Shown: positions 6,470 to 9,235 of the stretch, piece by piece
Layout: each line of letters begins with the position of its first letter
How positions within the stretch are numbered: the stretch's first letter is position 1
From: Prevotella sp. CAG:1185
GTDB taxonomy: Bacteria; Bacteroidota; Bacteroidia; Bacteroidales; Bacteroidaceae
Reading direction: 5' to 3'
Assembly: GCA_000436695.1 (NCBI GenBank)
Contig: HF992627.1
Location: 1 to 9,235 of the forward strand
DNA: 9,235 nucleotides
Notes under the pieces: generated by a model
What the model saw: only the letters and a program-made list of their open reading frames with translations
The model's database searches: none
What the model was told of the DNA's origin: nothing
Translations under genes and position numbers: made by a program

Positions 6470-7153
6470 TTATTCACTCAATAATGTTAGTAAAATAAAT
6501 TCCTTTTCCCCTATTGTTACATAGACAGGACGTAAGGAATTGATTGGAAACATCTCATTTAAGGGTGTATGGCTCATCAGTATGATTGAAATACCATTCT
6601 GTTTTGCCAGCGTAGCAAGTTCTTTTACAAACACTTCTGCAACCGTCTTGTCAACACCCTGATTAAGCCCTATACCCCTAATAGCAGTTAGGTCGTCAAT
6701 GATGACAAATTTATACCGGGTTCTTGGATTATCCACATTTTCAAGTAACTGTTTTGCGTTATTTACCAATTCTGAAGCATCCATCTCCTTATCATATATA
6801 AATAAAGGAGCCTTCTCTAGAGCCTTGACAGCATCAGTCATGCGTTTACAGTCTTTTGAAAAGCGTAAATCCGTTTTCAGCAGGTCTTCAACTTCACCAA
6901 GCTGCTTCATAAGTTTCTTAATAACTGCCACACTGTCTTCCGTCAAGCTATAAAGCACAGTCTTCATCCGTCCGAATACGGCTATCTCGTTGATAATGGC
7001 AGCCCCAATATCCTCTGGTAGATCTTTTGGAGTGTGAATGACCAACACTCTGTTCTCCTTTTCAAGAATATGCAAAGGATTGGTCATCCAACACGGCATA
7101 CAGATTGGACTATGCGCGTATTTAAGGCATTGTGGCATGTAACTAATGTGCAT
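6470..7153 (-). CDS. DnaB helicase C-terminal-like (RecA-fold) protein lacking the Walker A motif
   Basis: This 227-residue protein follows the DnaB helicase C-terminal domain block by block. VLVIHTPKDLPEDIGAAI (36-53) occupies the position of the first strand and P-loop. TVLYSLTEDS (65-74) matches DnaB's FSLEMS strand. The helical section (75-113) leads into LEKAPLFIYDKEMDASEL (112-129), equivalent to the L..API.IDD segment. YKFVIIDDLTAI (147-158) is Walker B, and ISIILMSHTPLNE (188-200) matches the SQLNR strand. The P-loop GKT is replaced by DLPEDIG, so nucleotide binding of the usual kind is unlikely, and the DnaB N-terminal domain is absent. It is therefore a small degenerate RecA-fold protein, perhaps structural or regulatory. 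It starts 13 bases after the 49-residue gene. The ATG at 7153 keeps the cysteine-rich lead PQCLKYAHSPICMPCW; later ATGs are possible starts. Confidence 0.7.
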   Translation of the reverse strand: MHISYMPQCLKYAHSPICMPCWMTNPLHILEKENRVLVIHTPKDLPEDIGAAIINEIAVFGRMKTVLYSLTEDSVAVIKKLMKQLGEVEDLLKTDLRFSKDCKRMTDAVKALEKAPLFIYDKEMDASELVNNAKQLLENVDNPRTRYKFVIIDDLTAIRGIGLNQGVDKTVAEVFVKELATLAKQNGISIILMSHTPLNEMFPINSLRPVYVTIGEKEFILLTLLSE

Positions 7154-7166
7154 ATCAGATTGTCAT

Positions 7167-7316
7167 TTAGATTGCTGCCTTGTTGCCTATTGCATCAATA
7201 CCATACTTGCACAAAGTTCCGATTGCTGTTATGCCTGCAAGGATGATGGCTACGATGGCGCCATTGTTGTTGTCCTTAAATTTGTCATAATCGACATCAA
7301 ATTTGAGATTTTCCAT
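7167..7316 (-). CDS. Single-pass membrane peptide of 49 residues, first gene of the minus-strand operon
   Basis: The start at 7316 is chosen because the promoter at 7350-7380 leaves a leader of about 27 bases. A longer reading from 7385 would begin upstream of that promoter. The peptide has a charged N-terminus (MENLKFDVDYDKFKDNNN), one hydrophobic alanine/isoleucine/glycine-rich segment (about 19-35) and a short tail ending GNKAAI. The family is unknown. Small single-helix peptides heading an operon may be membrane-active effectors, phage-like lysis proteins or subunits of a membrane complex, but nothing here decides between these. The stop at 7169-7167 lies 13 bases before the ATG of the DnaB-like gene, so the two are co-transcribed. 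Confidence 0.6.
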   Translation of the reverse strand: MENLKFDVDYDKFKDNNNGAIVAIILAGITAIGTLCKYGIDAIGNKAAI

Positions 7317-7349
7317 ATTTCTTATTCGTTTTTGTTTATTTTTATGTTG

Positions 7350-7380
7350 CAAATTTGCTACATTTGCAAATAATGACAAA
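7350..7380 (-). promoter_or_regulatory. Bacteroidetes-type promoter of the minus-strand operon, with overlapping operator-like repeats
   Basis: Read on the minus strand, TTTG (7380-7377) is separated by 19 bases from CAAATTTG (7357-7350). This is one mismatch from TAnnTTTG at the standard distance for Bacteroidetes sigma-70-type promoters. Transcription would begin near 7343. Two direct copies of TTGCAAAT (7347-7354 and 7364-7371, 17 bases apart) overlap the -7 box and the spacer, which is where a repressor would act. Confidence 0.6.
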
Positions 7381-7415
7381 GCCATTCTCTAGATAGAAAA
7401 AGGTAATCAAACCAA

Positions 7416-7433
7416 CGTGTAATATAATACACG
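7416..7433. promoter_or_regulatory. 18-bp inverted repeat in the divergent intergenic region, candidate operator
   Basis: CGTGTA (7416-7421) and TACACG (7428-7433) are perfect inverted copies around ATATAA. The site lies 36 bases upstream of the -33 box of the minus operon and 96 bases before the plus-strand start, so it could control either or both. Dyads of this size suit a dimeric helix-turn-helix regulator. The partner protein is unknown. Confidence 0.35.
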
Positions 7434-7529
7434 ATACGATGGTGTTTTTCGTATGATTCGGCAGCATTGATATCCATCTCCACAAAATCACAATAAAAAC
7501 TCTCTTTTACGTTTATCAAGGTATACTAT

Positions 7530-9008
7530 ATGACAGATAAAGAAAGACTAAATACGATTCTCCGTCTCCGCTTGTTCTACTCCACGGAGAAGGAACTTGG
7601 CGATAAAGTTGGCTTGTCATTGAAGGGAAATCACTTTAGTCGACAGAAGCCCTTTGCTTGTGAAGCATTCTTCAGCAAGTTCTCGGAAGAATGCAAGGAA
7701 TACACCCAAGGAAAGATGAATCTTGCATGGCTACTTTGTCAATATGAGACCACATCCAAATTCTTCAAGAAATACATTGAGAATACTAGTCATGAAACCA
7801 ACAAACGCTTCATACCATATCTGCTGAACTACCTTTACAAAGGTGAGACTCCTAACGATGGAGCTCAACACCTAAAGGACATCATCCTATGTGAGCGATA
7901 TGACGCTTATAACAAGGATGATGAAATGAACATTGGCATCATAATCCTTATGACTTATGGTTTGATACCAACCTTCAAAAACAAGAGCAGTCAGGATGTA
8001 ACCGATATTATCGATGATTTCAAAAATGCGTATGACATATTGTTGGAGATTGCACAGTCACACCAGGCCGGTGCCAGCACCAAGTATAAGGAGATACTAT
8101 GTCTTAAAGAAATGCGCAAGCTCATAGAGGAAGAGCAGGAGGGTGATAAATATCTTAACAGATTACTTCTAATTCATATTACCAATGATGTGCTAAATAG
8201 AATATTCGCATTGGAAATTCCTGCAAAGCTCAGACAATACAGCAAAGAGATTGTACCTATGGACTTTGAACTGCCAAGATTATGGCGATGTGAAGAGGAG
8301 GCTGACAACATTGTGTGGGAGTTCGTACCACTCAATATAGATGCTTATTACCTCTATCGCAATGAAATAGATTACAAAGAGAAGAAAATACGTTTCACAA
8401 AGTATCAACTTACGTTCAAGGATATTGGTTATAAGGATTTCTGTTATACAGTTATCATGCGTCCATCAGCCAACTGGCACAATATGCTCAAACGAGAACA
8501 GCCAGAAGATTCCATATCTTTTGACTGTACTGATATCGAGTATGAGAATGATAGGCACACAGTGAGAGAACTGACGTTCACAATTGAGTCGCCTGTTAGT
8601 GAAAAACCACTTGTCATCAAGGCTGTCAAGAAACAAGATGCATTGAACTACTACACCATGTATCTTGATCACGAAGGTGCTGCTGGTGATTTTGAAGACG
8701 AAGACTGTCAAGCACAATATGCAATAGCTTTTGATGTTATAGATGTTGCAGTAACCAATACTGCAATACTCTTCAAAGGCGACAACGCTATCTTTAAGTT
8801 GGACAAGTATGATGAGGATGGCAACGAAACAATTCCCGGTATCAGTGCGCTGACTCATACCGACAACTTCGTCTATGCAGAGCTGGATGAAGATGGTAAG
8901 AAACGGCAGTTCTTATGCCTTGACTCAATAAATCAGAACCTCGACGTTGAAGAGTTGTTCGAGAAACCGTACTTCCATGAAATTGAACAAGTGTCAGACA
9001 TATTCTAA
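7530..9008 (+). CDS. Orphan protein of 492 residues with a possible N-terminal helix-turn-helix
   Basis: I do not recognise this family. The start at 7530 is supported by AAGG (7518-7521), eight bases upstream. Residues 1-50 (including STEKELGDKVGLSLKGNHFS, 18-37) have the helical spacing of a short helix-turn-helix, but the match is loose. Residues 50-235 are helical and charged, with an EMRKLIEEEQEGD stretch at 194-206. From about 245 the protein is beta-rich with many aromatic and acidic residues, for example LWRCEEEADNIVWEFVPL (251-268) and CYTVIMRPSANWHNML (305-320). The end is acidic. No signal peptide, membrane segment, Walker box or nuclease motif is visible. It is transcribed away from the minus-strand operon across a shared control region, so a regulatory or effector link to that operon is plausible but unproven. 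Composition is more AT-rich than rmuC. Confidence 0.75.
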   Translation: MTDKERLNTILRLRLFYSTEKELGDKVGLSLKGNHFSRQKPFACEAFFSKFSEECKEYTQGKMNLAWLLCQYETTSKFFKKYIENTSHETNKRFIPYLLNYLYKGETPNDGAQHLKDIILCERYDAYNKDDEMNIGIIILMTYGLIPTFKNKSSQDVTDIIDDFKNAYDILLEIAQSHQAGASTKYKEILCLKEMRKLIEEEQEGDKYLNRLLLIHITNDVLNRIFALEIPAKLRQYSKEIVPMDFELPRLWRCEEEADNIVWEFVPLNIDAYYLYRNEIDYKEKKIRFTKYQLTFKDIGYKDFCYTVIMRPSANWHNMLKREQPEDSISFDCTDIEYENDRHTVRELTFTIESPVSEKPLVIKAVKKQDALNYYTMYLDHEGAAGDFEDEDCQAQYAIAFDVIDVAVTNTAILFKGDNAIFKLDKYDEDGNETIPGISALTHTDNFVYAELDEDGKKRQFLCLDSINQNLDVEELFEKPYFHEIEQVSDIF

Positions 9009-9012
9009 CAGC

Positions 9013-9060
9013 AAATAGGACTAACAGATAATCTCTGCCGGTCCTATTTCCTTTTCCCTT
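9013..9060 (+). terminator. Terminator after the 492-residue gene
   Basis: AAATAGGAC (9013-9021) pairs perfectly with GTCCTATTT (9041-9049). The 19-base loop contains a smaller inner dyad, AGA-TAA-TCT. Pyrimidine-rich CCTTTTCCCTT follows. It begins four bases after the stop codon at 9008. The T-tract is interrupted by C, so strength is moderate. Confidence 0.6.
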
Positions 9061-9073
9061 TTGTTTATCGTCA

Positions 9074-9229
9074 CTATGCTATTGCATCGTGCATCATATT
9101 CATATATTTCAAAAGCATATTTGTCTTGTAGCCAAACAAGCGAATAACATTGATACCTAAAAATGATTGCTGGTTGGCGAGAATCTCTTTCCTGATGTCA
9201 CCATTTTGGCATATGTTCTGTCGGATATG
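9074..9229 (-). pseudogene. Open stretch of 51 codons at the right edge resembling the C-terminal end of a gene
   Basis: On the minus strand an open frame begins after two stops at the window edge (9235-9230) and ends at TAG (9076-9074). It has no ATG near its beginning, but the residue pattern looks coding: a hydrophilic start (HIRQNICQNGDIRKEILANQ), then LGINVIRLFGYKTNMLLKYM, ending NMMHDAIA. The tail of a gene frameshifted near the window edge would look like this. I do not recognise the family. Chance remains possible because the stretch is short. Confidence 0.3.
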
Positions 9230-9235
9230 TTATCA

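Noticed and set aside
7167..7385. Longer, 72-codon version of the 49-residue peptide starting at 7385
   Set aside because: That start lies upstream of the promoter elements at 7350-7380, and the added residues read through the promoter and its repeats.

Overview
The window looks like chromosomal DNA of a Bacteroidales bacterium, most probably Prevotella or a close relative. This rests on the protein types (a Bacteroidetes-style RecD/UvrD-like helicase end, RmuC, and a two-component pair of PhoB/PhoR type), on A-rich leaders with little Shine-Dalgarno signal, on -7 elements of the TAnnTTTG type, and on an intergenic repeat that resembles ones I remember from Prevotella. No database was searched, so the genus is an inference.

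Left part (1-5408), plus strand, mostly core genome. It opens with the 3' end of a superfamily 1 helicase (2-592). An AT-richer orphan gene follows (632-1315), then rmuC (1484-2842), an OmpR/PhoB-family response regulator (2981-3670) and its histidine kinase (3707-5122). Upstream of the regulator are three 7-bp repeats in exact 11-bp phase (2893-2921). They lie where a -33 element would be expected, ahead of a good TAnnTTTG element: a PhoB-box architecture suggesting autoregulation. A strong plus-strand terminator sits at 5368-5408, about 245 bases past the kinase stop.

Middle (5409-7380), minus strand, accessory and lower in GC. A compact operon starts from a recognisable Bacteroidetes promoter at 7350-7380. 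It encodes a 49-residue single-pass membrane peptide, a 227-residue protein with the fold signature of the DnaB helicase C-terminal domain but no Walker A motif, a 95-residue two-pass membrane protein, and a CxxC protein whose frame breaks at a run of five G. A tiny ORF may follow. The operon ends facing a stretch of probable Prevotella-type intergenic repeats (about 5580-5700). I do not recognise this gene set as a described system. It is the best candidate here for something new: a degenerate RecA-fold protein encoded together with small membrane proteins.

Right part (7381-9235). A divergent control region holds an 18-bp inverted repeat and paired TTGCAAAT boxes. It is followed by a 492-residue orphan protein on the plus strand (7530-9008), whose N-terminus may be a helix-turn-helix, with its own terminator. 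At the right edge is a minus-strand open stretch that reads like the end of a broken or cut-off gene. No tRNA, rRNA, CRISPR array or complete insertion sequence was seen.
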